DNA of 64,000 nt from Mastigias papua (taxonomy: Eukaryota > Cnidaria > Scyphozoa > Rhizostomeae > Mastigiidae): positions 3,799,602-3,863,601 of the forward strand of contig OZ025279.1 in assembly GCA_964019165.1 (NCBI GenBank), written 5' to 3'. The notes beneath the pieces were generated by a model that was not told the origin of the DNA, made no database searches, and worked only from the letters and a program-made list of their open reading frames with translations. This document shows positions 49,926 through 62,795 of this stretch, one piece after another. A program made the translations under genes and the position numbers. The first letter of the stretch is position 1. Each line of letters starts with the position of its first letter.

Positions 49926-50172
49926 ATGGAAGCTTTGCAACGCAAGCGAGCAAAAAAAGATTTCAAGGAAGTCTATCAGGAGCTGTGCTCTGTGTATGAT
50001 TGCTGTCCACTCCGTCTAGTTACTGAAGGATTACTTCAGAGTTCGATTGATTGCTCTGCTGATCGCATCCGTTATGAAGATTGGGGCCCACTTTTAGATG
50101 CTTTGAAATGTAAGAATTCTTTGAGATTAGTTGCTTTCAGGAGTTTCTGGCAGCCAAATGGAGAGAAAAAAG
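49926..50172 (+). CDS. CEP78: CEP78 exon 1 with start codon
   Basis: From ATG at 49926 the exon codes 82 residues and one base. After a basic start (MEALQRKRAKKDFKEVYQEL) comes a cysteine-containing helix, then DCSADRIRYEDWGPLLDALK and SLRLVAFRSFWQP. The order (helix, FNADRL-like segment, DWxPLLxxLK, L.LV..RSF.QP) matches the N-terminus of CEP78, a leucine-rich-repeat protein of the centriole that recruits a ubiquitin-ligase complex and is needed for cilia. The donor is AAAAAG|GTACGT, phase 1, and joins the exon at 56159 in frame. Another possible start upstream was not seen. Assignment rests on four collinear exons. Confidence 0.88.
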
Positions 50173-50899
50173 GTACGTTGCAAGTATTTTTCTGGTTCAC
50201 GGTGAAGACTAGCAATGTATTGTAAATAATGAATATTGAGGTGAAAGATGAGCAGATACATACAATGAATCTGCACTGCCTCTCAATAGACAAAATCTGT
50301 AAATTTGGGTCTGCTCATGTTTTGTTGATTTGTTGTAAACTCTCTTTGTCAACTTCTTCACCAACTGCAACTCCACCAAGAAGCTCCTGGGCACCAAGTA
50401 AATTTCCAAGACTATGAAGCCCATTTGTTATTGTTATCAGTCCTATTTTGCAATTTTAAGTTTATATTACGTCATTTACTCAATCTGGAAAATATTGATA
50501 GTGATATTGTGAGACAAATGTACATGAACGAGGAAGTGCTATTATGAAGATTGTTCTAAGTGCAGGGGCATTTATGGGAGAAGTTTGTGGGAATACAAAC
50601 CCCACTCCCCAGTATTCTTCTTTTGATATATCAGTCACTATTTTGTATGGAGGAATGACTGCTTGAAAAGGCTAGGAGACTAGGAAAAGTGTGCAAAATT
50701 TTTTTCTAGGACTATTAACTTACACTGCAATAGGAAGGGCAAATATCCCCTCATCAATTGTTAGTAACTATGGCCAGTTAGATTTGCCCAGGAGTGTCAT
50801 GCAAGCTATTGAAGTTGTCTTATACTCATAATCATATCAGTTATTTTACCTCAGTTTCCTTTCTAGAATGGACATTTCTCCTGTATAAAGGGTCTTTCA
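50173..50899. other. CEP78 intron 1, first part
   Basis: No feature recognised before the LINE. Confidence 0.4.
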
Positions 50900-52512
50900 C
50901 TAAGTCTAAAAACTGTGATCATAAAGATGCCCACAAAAGCTTCATCCGTAGATGACTATCCTTCAATCCCCCTCTCTATTTCAAGATATGAAAATATGCC
51001 AAAGTTCCAATTTACACAGGTTGATACTGACTATATCAAGAAGGCTGTTGTGGTGTTAAAAAATCCAAAATTGCTGGGATCTGACAAAATTCCAACAAAA
51101 CTCTTGAAGGATACAATTGAAGTCATCTGTCAACCTTTGGCAACATTGTTCAATGCATCTCTGAGGAAAGGTACTTTCCAGACATTTGGAAACTTGTGTA
51201 TGTCACTCCAATCTTCAAATCAGGCCAAAAATCAAATTTATTAAACTACAGGCCGATATCAGTTCCGTCTGTGTTCTCTAGGCTACTTGAGAAGCTGGTG
51301 CATGACCAGTTTTATGACTTTCTTAGTGCAAATGCTTTATTATCAAAAAATCAATTTGCCTTTCGGAAATTATACAGCATGATAACTTCAATGCCCAATA
51401 TCATATGGTACAAAAATATTGATAAATGTAAACTAAATGTGAGCATATTTTTTGATCTGACAAAGCTTTTGACACAGTTGACCATGATATTCTGTTTTCG
51501 AAGTTATCAGCATTTGGTATCTGTGGGAAAACACATTGCTGGTTTAAAACGTATCTAAAAAATAGAAAGCAAGTCTGCTGTGTCAAGGGTCAGAAATCAT
51601 CCACAAATAGAATCGACTGTGGTATTCCTCAGCGGTAATGCTTGGGGCCCTTGCTATTCATTATATACGTGAATGATTTTGAAGTTATCTTCAGAGCGCA
51701 GCTCCAAGTATGTACGATGATACAACCATAACCTGTTCCTCTACTGATAAGGCCTCTCTACAAAGGAATACAGATACTGAGATGGCCAATGTCGCGGAAT
51801 GGATGATGCAAAATAGGCTAAGTTTAAATGCAAATAAATGTGAATTCATGGTCATAAGACATTCAAGGCAACACAACAGCCTGAATGAACTTAATGAAAT
51901 TGAAGTCAACCATGAAAAAATAGGTAGGGTTACCAAAACTAAATATCTTGGTCTCAGTATCGGTGAGAACCTGAGCTGGAAGGACCAGTACAAAAAAAGT
52001 TAAAGTGGTGTTTAACAGTGGCCTCTCTGCACTTCAGAGACTGAAGGACATTCTACCCCAGTCAAAGCTAGCTGCTGTATACTGGACACTGATTGAGAGC
52101 CACTTAAGGTATGGTAACATCATTTGGGGTTGCATATGCCAAGCTAGATACTCTTCAAAAATTACAGTCTAGGGCAAAAAATTGATCAAAAATGGAAAAC
52201 ACAGGGATGGTTGAGTCTGTGACTGGTTGCCTGTCAAAAAATTAATGAAATATGATAGTCATGATACACAAAATCCTTAATGACAAATGTCCAGAAAACT
52301 TACAAGATAAGTTTGCTAAGACATCAAAGGTCTCAAGCTGTTCAACTAGACATAGTTGAGATTTGCACCTACCCAAGCCTCGATTAGAATTTACAAAGAA
52401 CAGTTTCCAATTCACAGGAGCCTTCACATGGAACGAGATCCCACAACAACATAGAAACTACCCCTCTCTGAAATGCTTCAAAAAAGAAATGAAGCAGCTT
52501 CTGAGAAGCTGA
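50900..52512 (+). mobile_element. LINE RT remnant in CEP78 intron 1
   Basis: Plus-strand frames: KNPKLLGSDKIPTKLLKDT, VTPIFKSGQKSNLLNYRPIS, FSRLLEKLVHDQFYDFL, FFDLTK..F (motif A), CGIPQR then a stop, GPLLFIIYVNDF, then SMYDDTTITCSS, where the catalytic YADD lacks its alanine codon. The thumb follows with MMQNRLSLNANKCEFMV and YLGLSIGENLSWKDQ. Remnants of the C-terminus run to 52512. Frameshifts near 51190, 51470, 51700 and 52000. It is 5'-truncated and in sense with CEP78. Confidence 0.82.
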
Positions 52513-52571
52513 GATGGGCAGTATAAATCAAGCACAACCCATAGGAAGGGCAGTTTTTACTCTTGTTTTAA

Positions 52572-52591
52572 TGTGTGTGTGTGTGTGTGTG
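52572..52591. repeat. (TG)10 microsatellite
   Basis: Short TG run in the 3' part of the LINE, followed by T8. Confidence 0.95.
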
Positions 52592-53583
52592 TATTTTTTT
52601 TCATTGCTGATAGGGTATCATGCCTAAACATTTATTTATACATATTATACGTATACAGATGGCCACTATTGCCACAAGGGAAAACTGCCTAAACTGTTAA
52701 ATGGAATCTTCCTTTCTATAGGTATGCACCTAGCACTATCGACCTGAGAAATATTTCCTTGCACATAAAACCAGGCAAATCATGCTGGATTTGTCCCTGT
52801 AATAAAGATATATTCCTTTGGTGTTCTTTGCCCTCTCACAACTTTGTTTCAAAGAACTGTTCTCAATACACTGTTTGAGGCCTTTAGAGCTTGTTGCACT
52901 TGGACTCCAGTCTGTTCTTCAAGATGTTTAATCAACCTTTCACTTTAAGTGTGCAAAACAATAATTGAGAAAGTATTTGATCCCTTTTGTGTTATTCTCG
53001 CCAATTTTGACTAAGACTGTACCCTTAAGTCCTTTATAGATGGGAGGTGTTGGAATAGTAGGGGTGGTTGGGAATTTCCAAAAAATCCAATAAATGGGAG
53101 GGAGGGGTTAGAATAAATGGGATGTGTAGAAAATTTCTCAAGGTATCATAGCAATGGATAGATTTCACAAATCATTTGAACTGTAAACAAAATGAGAATC
53201 ATAATTTTCTCACATTACTTAATGCTTGATCAACTTATAAAGTTAAAGGTAATAAAAAGGGGTCTGGAATTTGGATGTCCTGGGTGGATGTTGTTCAAAG
53301 AATTAATAAGTGTGGGGTAGGTTTATTTGGGACTCAATAGTATGTTTCAAATGTGACAGGCTGACAAGAATTAGTAAGAAGTACTCCCAGCAAGAAAGAA
53401 AAGTAATGTGGTTTTCAAAAAGTATGAAGCAGTGAGGGGATGGGGGCATCTGTCATTTTTATGACAAAGTGTTGTGAAATTTTTAAGGATAGGGGGTGTT
53501 AGGCTGCCTCAGTTATGTAATGTTATAAGATATGTGTAGTATTTCTACTCATCATTGCAAAGTGTGAACTACAGCATTTGAAA
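52592..53583. other. CEP78 intron 1, nothing recognised
   Basis: Contains GGGAGG-type patches near 53040-53115; no gene seen. Confidence 0.4.
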
Positions 53584-55458
53584 ACAAGATGAGGTTGCCA
53601 CCAAACCAGGGGATTTTATTTTCAATTAGGGAATATCAGTGAAAAGGATAGATGTTTTGAAAAACCAGGGAAATCTTGAAAGTTGCTCCCATGTTTCAAA
53701 AGACAAATAGATTGTTTCATCTGATCCTATCACTTTGGCATATTTTACACTCCTAGTCCACTGATTATCATGGTACTTTTATGAAGTTTATGAATTTTTA
53801 GAAGACATATTCAAGAAAGCTTTGTTTCTTTTGATTTTCAGTACTGTTTTGCTTGAGTGTTATTCAGATTAAATGGCGAAAATTATGTTAAACATTATGA
53901 TGTTTGAGCTTTTCAACTTATTATTGGCAGTATGTGATCTATATTATTTTGTGAAAAGTAGTTTTGTGGAGGATGTTGGTGTAGTCGAAATAGAAAGCAC
54001 AACATTGGTTTTCTTGTGAGGGCCAAGGAAAAGCATCTCTAGAATTCAGTGGAAATAGAAGTTTTATGCCTCACAGCTTTTTAGCACAAGTCAGTTAGTA
54101 GCTTCTTTCCACCTCAAAACTGAAACTTTCTTAGAAATAGAGTTAAATAAAACAAGTACAGTTCTGTTTTTTATGAGGCCAAGAACTGGAATGGCAAAGA
54201 AGAGGGCCAAGGCTCTCCCTAACCTAATATCTATCCAAAGAAATCATAAAATCCTAATTAATGTTATAAGAATATCACGGAGAATCAGGGAGAAATGAGT
54301 AATAATTCGCCAAAAATGTCAGGGAAAATCAGGGGGTTGTTCCTCAGATATTGGCAACCTTGCTAGAGTTATTATGTGGAATGGCTGTGCAAGAGACTGG
54401 ATTTTGATCAATGAGAGTGCACCCCCTGCAAAGCTGGAACACTGTGTGCTGATGACAGTATTGGTTAGAGAAGGTCGAGGACTAATCGATTTACATAGTC
54501 AATGGTACTTTAAAGTGACAATCACACACCTTAGCAGTTTGAGTAAACGGGGAAGTGATTTGTAATATCAAATTGTAGCATGCTTTCTATTATTTATTAT
54601 ATTATATTTTATTGTCCCGTAGTATATGATATTAGTTAAAATAGGATGTGAATAGAAGCTCACAAACTTTCTCATGTATGGGGTCTCTTGTAATTATGTT
54701 ATGCAGAGTTTATATCGAACCTGGAAAATCTGGAAAGTGAGCGGTTTTAAGGACATTTCAGGGAAACCCTGGAATAGTCAGGGAACTTTCATTAATATTT
54801 GTGGACGTCAGGGAAAAGTCAGGGAAAGAGATGGTCTACATATCATTTTCATTAACTCGTGGGTAGCTTTCCACAAAGTGGCTGTTCCAGTTGATATCAG
54901 TAATGCAAGCTTTATCAACCTGCATCATTCTACAGCAATATGCCTGTTTATTAGGCTTCATTTGCTTTGATTTGATCTTGTTTGCATCTATAGCTTTTCA
55001 TAGGGAAGTTAGTCACTTGGCAAAATCATCCATAAACGTACACAAACCACTATTCTGCAACAAAGGCGCTGAGCCAAAAACTCTGCTATAATGTTATTCC
55101 ATCTTAACATGTATTCTTGTTGTTCAATAAATTGTCTAGTGTTTGGGTGACTGTTGTATGAGATTATTTGTGCTGCAATGAAAAATTCAGTTAATTGAAA
55201 ATTCGACAGGCATTTGTTTATTGAAGCCACATGCCTGTTGAAACAACTACTCGTACAAAGTCACATTTTGAAAAAGCAATGAAAATTAATTGTCACTCCC
55301 TTATACTATCTTTTGGTATTATTGATTTTAAGCATCTTCTTTAGTTTAAATGCGTGAATACCTGAAATTGGAGTCAGGGAAAAAGAGGGGCTTTTAACTT
55401 TCAATCAGGGAAAAGTCAGGAAAATTTGATTCTCGTTTTGGCTATGAACCCTGTTATG
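53584..55458. repeat. Two stretches of CAGGGAAA-type dispersed repeat
   Basis: Words such as CCAGGGGATT, CCAGGGAAAT, TCAGGGAAAATCAGGG and GTCAGGGAAAAGTCAGGGAA cluster at 53584-54365 and 54713-55458. The first stretch opens AGGTTGCCACCA and closes with TTGGCAACCTT; the second opens ATCGAACCTGG and closes CTATGAACCCTG. They could be two old non-autonomous DNA transposons about 750 bp long. Ends and duplications are too eroded for a firm call. Confidence 0.4.
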
Positions 55459-56158
55459 TAACAATGAGGGGTATCAATTCTAATGTGACAAACCCTCTCA
55501 AACGAGGGTAGTGGAGTCAGAATGGCAAATTTTTCTACATACTCTTTAAATGGCCTCTTATATCTAGAACATCTGCTCTTGCAGTGTATGAGTACTCATT
55601 TGCTAAACTTTACAATTGTTTAATGTGTTTAATGTGTACAATATGATATAATTCTGTACGGAAATGCCAGATGCATGATATAGAGTGAGTAGTACAATAG
55701 TAGATACCGTACTAGGACTCTATTTCAATATTGAAGTAGGCAGCAAATGCTTTTATGAAGCATTTGGTTTACAATAGATCTGGATCTATGAGAAATTCAA
55801 CTAGCAATTCCATTTATGAACATTTAACATATTTTAAGTATTTACAGCTATTTTTGTGGAACATCATACACGTCAATACTCCCACAAAATGTGGACCACA
55901 AAATGCGGAAATCTACCATTATTTTCACTAAAGAGTAAAGATGAGCTTTCTACTGATTGTTAAGTTTTGAGTTGTTACATTATGAACTTGCTTTTATCTA
56001 CAAACCAAGTTCTAGAAGGTTGAGCTCCCTAATTCTCATATGAGAATGTCGGCATGTATTGAAATTATTTGTTAGGATTTCATGCGAGAAAGGTGCATAG
56101 TTTTAGTGCTTTTCCAATATTGCATCTTAGAGTCTAGCATATTTTGTTGTTGTTGCAG
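55459..56158. other. CEP78 intron 1, last part
   Basis: No feature except the acceptor: a TTG/T-rich tract ending TTGTTGTTGTTGCAG at 56158. Confidence 0.5.
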
Positions 56159-56240
56159 ACAAGCTGCCAAGAAAAGCACTCCTATATGCAAAAGCATTAC
56201 CGTCTGTGAGGTATAGGGATATAACAGATAGATTGTGCAG
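56159..56240 (+). CDS. CEP78: CEP78 exon 2
   Basis: The first two bases complete the codon left open by exon 1 (G|AC, Asp). Then follow KLPRKALLYAKALPSVRYRD and ITDRLC, ending with AG, completed by the A of exon 3 to an arginine codon. The segment LPSVRYRDITDRLC matches the conserved VPxIRYKDVTxxLCKAL of CEP78, where the LRR domain begins. Acceptor TTGTTGCAG, donor GCAG|GTTTGT. 82 nt, no lesion; separated from exon 1 by 6 kb. Confidence 0.88.
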
Positions 56241-57055
56241 GTTTGTTGTAATACGTAGCCCATTTCATTGCAAATATTTGCTTGTTTTAATTCTACTGTT
56301 ACTGTTTTTATTTTGCTAGAAGCTGCAATCCATAGATTCCCACTCAATATTTTCGATACGCTGAAAAGAAGTATTTCAGGCGTAACGATTTTATTGGTGC
56401 TGGCTTCAATGGAGAAACACTCAGTTACTTATTAAGTCGTTGTGAAAATGTGAAAAAGTGTAGTGTATATCCTCGATGGCTATCTGCCAATTATGCTGTA
56501 GATCTGAAGATAGCTATATTGACGAGATTTGAATAGAGTCTTGGCGGTAAATATAGTAACTAAAATGGCATCACTACTCAGAAAATGTCACGGCAGGAGG
56601 AGCAAAAAGTGTTTTGGATAGCTTGGAGCAGTGTAAAAGGAAGATTGATTCGTGACACATTCTTTTATGGATCAGAATCTATACTCGTACAGTGTAAACG
56701 AAGTATTAGATAAGCCAAATGGGAAGGGGGAACTTGAGACGGATCAATGCTACAAAAAAGCTAATGCATATCAGTTCTTGCTCAAGAAATCATGCCGTCC
56801 CAGACACACCATGGAAGCTATACCATGTTGTTAAAAAAAGTAAAGGTAAAGGTTAGTCCCATGTACAGTTTCTTGCTTTGGGAGAGTGCTTGTTAGAGAG
56901 CACACTAGTCCCGAACCGCCGGCATAGTGAAGTTGGGTGGCCAGTTCCTTTTCTCGCCGCCTTTGACTTCTCCAGTGTTGCCACCAGCTACAGATTTGCT
57001 GCTTGGTGGGCAATGAGCCATTTTAGTCTATGTCAAAAAAATGACGTTGAAACAT
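56241..57055. other. CEP78 intron 2, first part
   Basis: No gene recognised. The patch at about 56830-57010 (GTAAAGGTAAAGGTTAGTCC, later CCGCCGGCAT and TGTTGCCACCAGC) has the compact GC-rich look of a SINE or conserved repeat, but I cannot assign it. Confidence 0.35.
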
Positions 57056-57215
57056 TGACGTTCTTGGAGTCGAAACAAGCAATTCGGTTATGAACTAAAC
57101 AATGAAGGCATCGATTTTTGCTTCATATGTGAAGAAGTTAAAACAGAATTTTCATGTCAGCCTGAAAGCGTCGATGCTGCGTTAATGCTACAAACCATTG
57201 GTGAGATGATGATGA

Positions 57216-57252
<37 letters not shown>

Positions 57253-57258
57253 AACGAC

Positions 57259-57297
<39 letters not shown>

Positions 57298-57349
57298 AAT
57301 GATAATGATGATGATAATGATGATGATGATGATGGTGATTGCAATGATA

Positions 57350-57439
<90 letters not shown>

Positions 57440-57441
57440 GC

Positions 57442-57475
<34 letters not shown>

Positions 57476-59640
57476 GCAATGATGATGATTATGATTATGA
57501 TGGCAATGATGATGATGATTATGATTATGATGGCAATGATGATGATGATTATGATTATGATGGCAATGATGATGATGATTATGATTATGATGGCAATGAT
57601 GATGACGGTTTTGACGATAATGATACTAATGACCATCCAATCCCTCCCTGTCGAAAAGGATTTAGTTTTAGTACTCCAGTTCTGGAAGATTATGTCACCT
57701 CAAAAGCTACAACTATGAGAGACTCAGAATTCTCACTAACCATTGCAAGTTGCGAATGACACCAGAATGCTCAGGACAGAACAAACCAAAGCAGACTCCT
57801 TGATTACTGACAACTTCGCTTCGAAAAATAATAATCAAGAACTTGAAATTCTTATGGAAAGCATCATTGGGCCGTAAAAGCAAGAGAACAAGGCACCATT
57901 ACACTGACACAGTATACTTTAGAGATTCGTTCAGATGTTAGCATAGAAGCAGAACAAAGTAATCAAAAGAATAGTGACGAGAAAAAGGAAACATCTGTCA
58001 GTACAGGTATGCACAAGATACAATGCACAAAGCAAGTGAAGCAAATGCAACAAATCAAACTGATGAAACCTGTGCGTCCAAGTACAATAAACATTGGGGT
58101 ACAAACATTTGAAAAAATCGGATGCTAAATGTGAACACACCAAAGATACAAGCAGAGTGCCTTATGATACTATGGTAACAGAACATCAGAACAAGTGAGC
58201 TAAAACGAAGCGAAACGCACAGAATCGGCAACAGCTCTGTCGGAGTATAGAAAATAACAGAAATACCACATCGCAGTTCAACCAATCAATTGCTAACGAA
58301 AGATCGCATAATCTATTTCATATCTGCAAGGCTGATAACTCCCAGGTACGTAGATTGGACTCCGATAAAACGTCAAACAATCATCATGAAATTGTCTTGA
58401 ATTCAAAATCAGGGATGGAATTTGAGGGAGCAGCCAATCATGTGGATCCTGATGCAGAGGCCAATAAATCTGCAAGACTCGACTTTCTGGAGAAGAGGTT
58501 GCAGAAAAGGTTTTGAAAATCTTCAGAAATGTCAAGAAAGAGAACCCCAAAGCTCAACTCGTGTATTCCTCTTTCTTTAGAAGAAAGGGTACTGCTGCCG
58601 CAAATGATATGAACTTTAAAGTTGTTCAAACCAATAAGATGTTGAAGTAAGAACGTATGCTACAAGGTATAAACGTTATCAATAATGACAATAGTTTATG
58701 CGGTAATACTTGTGAAGATGGTCTGCATATTAACCCAGAAGGAGCCAAAAGAGTTGCACATAATGTTGCAAAATATATAGAGTGTTGGTAGGAGTACGCA
58801 GGTTCAGAGAAAAATCAAATTAATTCATAAAGTAGTATGGGAAAACAGACAAGTAGGGGCATACAAAATGCGGCGCTTAGTGTGGTATCATCGCTTAAGC
58901 ACTTTATGAAATTAAGCATGTGATAAACGAGCACAAGCTTCAAATGGATCATTTGGGCTTGAATGAAACTAGATTGAGTAAATATATCAAAGGCCTTGTA
59001 GTGGGCCTAGAAGGCTTTGAAATTCACCGTAAAGATAGAGATGGATAGAAATGTTAACAACGGTGGTGTAGCAATCTATGTAAATTCGAGCATTAGCCAT
59101 AATCGTGGATATGATATTGATGATCCATTGGTAGAAGTTGTGGTTGTAGAGATCACCCCCAACTCATGCTAGGAGTTTTATTTTCATTTGATGGTACCGA
59201 CCTTCCACTCCGGTATGTAAAAAGTATAGCTTTGTGGCATTGAGGAAATGGCTCTTTGCTGTAGGTGCAGAAGGTACAGAGATTATCCTGATAGGTGATT
59301 CAAACTGTCATATCAAAGACCGTAAAAATTGATGCGCCAAAAACATAAAATAAATTTATTCTGAGTTTCAATTTGGGCAGTAAATAGATGAATTTACTAT
59401 AGCAGCTAAAATGGAGAAAGGTGGCATTCCCCGTACTTCTAAGACTTTCGTAGATAATTTTGCTACAAAAAGCCTAAATTACATTATAAGAGTGAACATA
59501 GTAAAGTTTGGATGGTGGTTCACTACCCTCTCTTTGCAGTATGGGAAATCAATGCTAAATGAAGTGCTTAAATAATGTTCTCATCGATATTCAATGTCCT
59601 ACATTTCTGAATGACGTTAACTGTGGCCCAAAGTGGCGGT
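57056..59640 (+). mobile_element. CR1-like LINE remnant with expanded ORF1 in CEP78 intron 2
   Basis: Starts with an open frame GYELNNEGIDFCFICEEVKT (two Cys pairs, possible zinc-binding N-terminus of ORF1), runs into the GAC/GAT expansion, then decays. Near 58540-58795 the frame gives KAQLVYSSFFRRKGTAAAND and, after a stop, CEDGLHINPEGAKRVAHNVA, block V of an SGNH esterase with Asp and His. At 59040-59310 come endonuclease remains: NNGGVAIYVNSSIS and IILIGDSNCHI (GDxN). Similarity fades at about 59560, before RT. Same general architecture as the LINE at 29-32.9 kb, but older. Confidence 0.65.
57202..57605. repeat. GAC/GAT trinucleotide expansion and 30-bp minisatellite
   Basis: About 50 bp of (GAC)n, then about 180 bp of (GAT)n with interruptions, then five to six copies of a 30-bp unit (GAT)4TTATGATTATGATGGCAAT-like up to 57605. 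Depending on the frame it reads poly-Met/Thr or poly-Asp; the poly-Asp frame stays open to a stop at about 57758. Confidence 0.95.
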
Positions 59641-59647
59641 AGACCAA

Positions 59648-59730
59648 TTTCCCTCCCCGGCGTTATAAGGACCGATGTAAAAAGGACCGGCGTTAAATTA
59701 GGGCCGGTGTTAAAAGGGCCTATAAGGTAC
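59648..59730. repeat. Four-copy minisatellite, GGCGTTATAAGGACC type
   Basis: CCGGCGTTATAAGGACCGAT, then variants with AAAGGACCGGCGTTAAA and AGGGCCGGTGTTAAA, repeat with a period of about 18 bp. It may be the end of an unrecognised element. Confidence 0.7.
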
Positions 59731-60403
59731 TATGTTTTTTATGGTCGTTTAATCAAACAGTAAAGAATTTTCATATAATAGGATAAATACCTAGTGTAGA
59801 ATGTAAAATAGTTATTATTGTGCATAATGAAAAGGTCACTATGCATTGAGATGTTAGGAATCGATTGAAATGGATCTAGTGCAATATATTGAAGCCCTTT
59901 AATAACCGTCACTGAATATAAACTATCCATAAATAATCATTCTCTTATTTCTCTCTGGAGCCACTGAAATCATCATTCACTAAAATCTTTTCTTTCACCT
60001 GAGGGAAGTGTGCGATCTCCTTTTGTGATTTTAGGCAATTCCATTATTTAAGTTCATCAGGCAGTGAAATTTTAAGCTAATTATGAGCTCAAGAACAGAT
60101 TCTACAACAACTGAAGTATGTTGAATAGTTCCTTCATCGAAAATGAACTTTATGAAATCAATAAGTACATCTGAAAATGTAATATATCTTGAAACAATTT
60201 GTATATTTCTAGTTCTACGCTGTTTTCCTTCTATGATGATCGACTTTCTTACCACTTCGCCATACGGGACCTTTTTTGACCATCATAAAAAACTGCTTTT
60301 GTTCATTGTTGTTGTTTCCACACCAGTCTCATTCTATTTACTCTGGTATTATCAAGATACACTTTGTTGCCTGATGTTATTGAACGTGACGTGTTTTTCC
60401 TAG
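59731..60403. other. CEP78 intron 2, last part
   Basis: No gene; ends in the acceptor GTGTTTTTCCTAG at 60403. Confidence 0.5.
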
Positions 60404-60500
60404 ATCACTACAAGAGCTTTTGATGGTATCAAATTGCATCACTAGTCTTATATTGCAAGGAATACCGCTCAGAGAAAATGATATTCGCAATCTTGCACAG
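60404..60500 (+). CDS. CEP78: CEP78 exon 3
   Basis: Its first base completes exon 2's last codon (AG|A, Arg). It codes SLQELLMVSNCITSLILQGI, then PLRENDIRNLAQ, a leucine-rich repeat with the LxxLxLxGxxLxExDIxxLA spacing and the LRExDL-type segment seen in CEP78. It ends in phase 0 at CAG|GTAATA. The acceptor is TTTTTCCTAG. 97 nt, no stop or shift. Confidence 0.88.
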
Positions 60501-62456
60501 GTAATACGTAGATAATTGCTCATTTAGTTTTGTCCTGGATTGTATTTTGGCATGAAGGCTAGAATGCCAGTATCACAGCTGTGTGCACGTTATTTTGATA
60601 GGAATAATGTAATTTATCTTCGGTCTTAATTACACTTACAATGTTTAGAATTTGGTTTTCAAATTGTGCTTATGGTGTGCATGTTGTGGTAAGAATTTCC
60701 AAACAATAATATGATATAAACAACAATATATTCAACACGCTCTTGTCTTTGGATTGAATCTTTCCCTTCTAGCTGTTATTAATTCGGGCTTACTGAATGT
60801 GGTCTTTGATACTCGATGATAGTGCTTAATTTAAAAGTGCAGTATTGAGGTTTGCATAGCAGCCTTTGAATACGTACAGAAGTGTATCAGTTGGGATATA
60901 TGGGGGTATGGCAGACAGACGGAAATCCTTACATGTGTGTCCTTTGCACTTACAAGTGACTGTAAAAAGCTGCTAATTCTTTCTGCTTTGGTTTGGCGGT
61001 AAAACGTTCCAGCCAAAGTATTTTATCCATTAATTTTGTTGGCTGAGTTGTATTGAGATTTTCACATGCAAACTATCAACTTTTGCTAATTTACTAGTAC
61101 CCATGAAAGCACACCTGTTCAAATGTTGCAAAACGGAAGTTTTTATTGAATTTCATGTCTGGATTGTTATGTGGCTATAACGTAGAACGGAGAGAAACTA
61201 ATCTCAGGAAGGGCCTCTTGTATATACAGTAAACAATGGACGCTGCTACATGTGTTGAATATCTTAGAAACCATTCATTTCCCAGCATAGGACTCTGATA
61301 TATCAATGTAAAATGTACTTACGAGGTTGCAGTTAAAAGCTCGTGTCTATAAACAAACGAAAACTATTGTTAGGGCCTAAAGTTGTGAGTAGTGATTGTT
61401 TCACAGCAACTCAGCTACAAATTTTCGTTATATTGAAATATGTAGCAATTGGAAGCATCTTATTGGTTAATTATTTGATATAAACAAATTCGCTGATTGA
61501 TGGAGGATAACTTGTGGCTATCTTTGAAAACTGTCTTTGAATTTATTCTTAGCTGCAATGTTACATAAGCAAATATAGATAGTACCAATTTATAGGTAGA
61601 TTTGGGCCAATAGTGCTTGCAGAGGTTCATAGTGTATCATTTTGTGCTTGAGAGCGGCGATCACCCGCTTGTGCGTAATAATAACCCCTGCATGTTATCT
61701 GATGTGCCCTCGCTGAGGTCAAACAATTCTGCTTTATAGATTGATGTGATTACAGTTATGTCCTGCAAGCTTCCAAAAAGCTAAGAATGATGCCTAACCC
61801 TTAGAATTCACCTTAAGGGAGAAATGACTGCAGTATTGAAAGGTTATGATATCGATATGCGTGGCATGTGTTCTTAGAACATGGAAATTCATGGTGATTT
61901 TAATCATAAAGTGATGATCATAATTGCTGCCTAGAACAGCAGAACATGTGATTTGGTAGTATGTTTGGTAACTGGCCTGGATGTGTTCGTTCATAAGTAC
62001 ATTTTCTTTGGTGCGGATCCAGAAAAATAATCTAGAATGAAAAGATATAATAGATTTTTTGGAAATATTGTGAAGGAGAGTAACGGTCTAGCCCTTCAAT
62101 AGTGCTTGTCTCTTGGCGTTTAGCCCCAACTTGTTAGGAACCTTTTTAGTCGTTTGTTTTGTATGATTAGTTAAACCAAACAAATAGCAACAAGACAGTA
62201 CAACTATTCTGCCTATGATGACTGGACACTGGTTCATCGATGCCTCCACCATAGCAGGCACTTACATTCCAAGTATCATATAAGTAAAACAATAAACCCC
62301 AAAATAACAAACAAATACGTCACTCTCAGACTTGCATTTGATATCCAGCAATGACATACGTGAGTGAGAATTGTTACCTATAATGGCCGTTTGTTGCCGG
62401 AATTATATAGTTATCTTGTGTCATGTGTAAAGAAACTTTTGTTGAAATTTAGTCTA
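60501..62456. other. CEP78 intron 3, nothing recognised
   Basis: Unremarkable AT-rich intron. Confidence 0.45.
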
Positions 62457-62795
62457 GGGGTCACCATACCATGGACCACTGGCCAAATGCCCAAATCCGA
62501 CCCCCCGATGATATTCTATCATGTCTACCGACTATACTTGATGTTACAGTATTAGTTTTATCATTAATTTTATGGTTACGTTGTGATGTATAAAATGTTG
62601 TTTCTGCGTTCCTGTTGTGTCTGGTTCTCTGTATTCATATACACTTTGTGTTATTGCTGTCTTCTTTTTGTTTTACATCTTTCTCTCGGAGCTTCGTTTT
62701 GGCTGTCAAGTACTAAGCAGAACGATTTTGCGACCCGCGCTTGTCATTCCTTCAGTCATTCGACCCGCTGTAAAAAGGTTTATTGACCCCTGGTA
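62457..62795. mobile_element. Possible hAT remnant
   Basis: Left end TAGGGGTCACCATACCA and right end TGACCCCTGGTATGATG form an inverted 9-bp match (AGGGGTCA). CGACCC words recur inside (62499, 62729, 62760), as in hAT elements with CAGGGGTC ends. No 8-bp duplication is preserved. Confidence 0.35.

Noticed and set aside
57138..57718. Long Ser-, Ile- and Met-rich frames at the GAT repeat
   Set aside because: Frame artefacts of a trinucleotide repeat; only flanking LINE motifs carry information.
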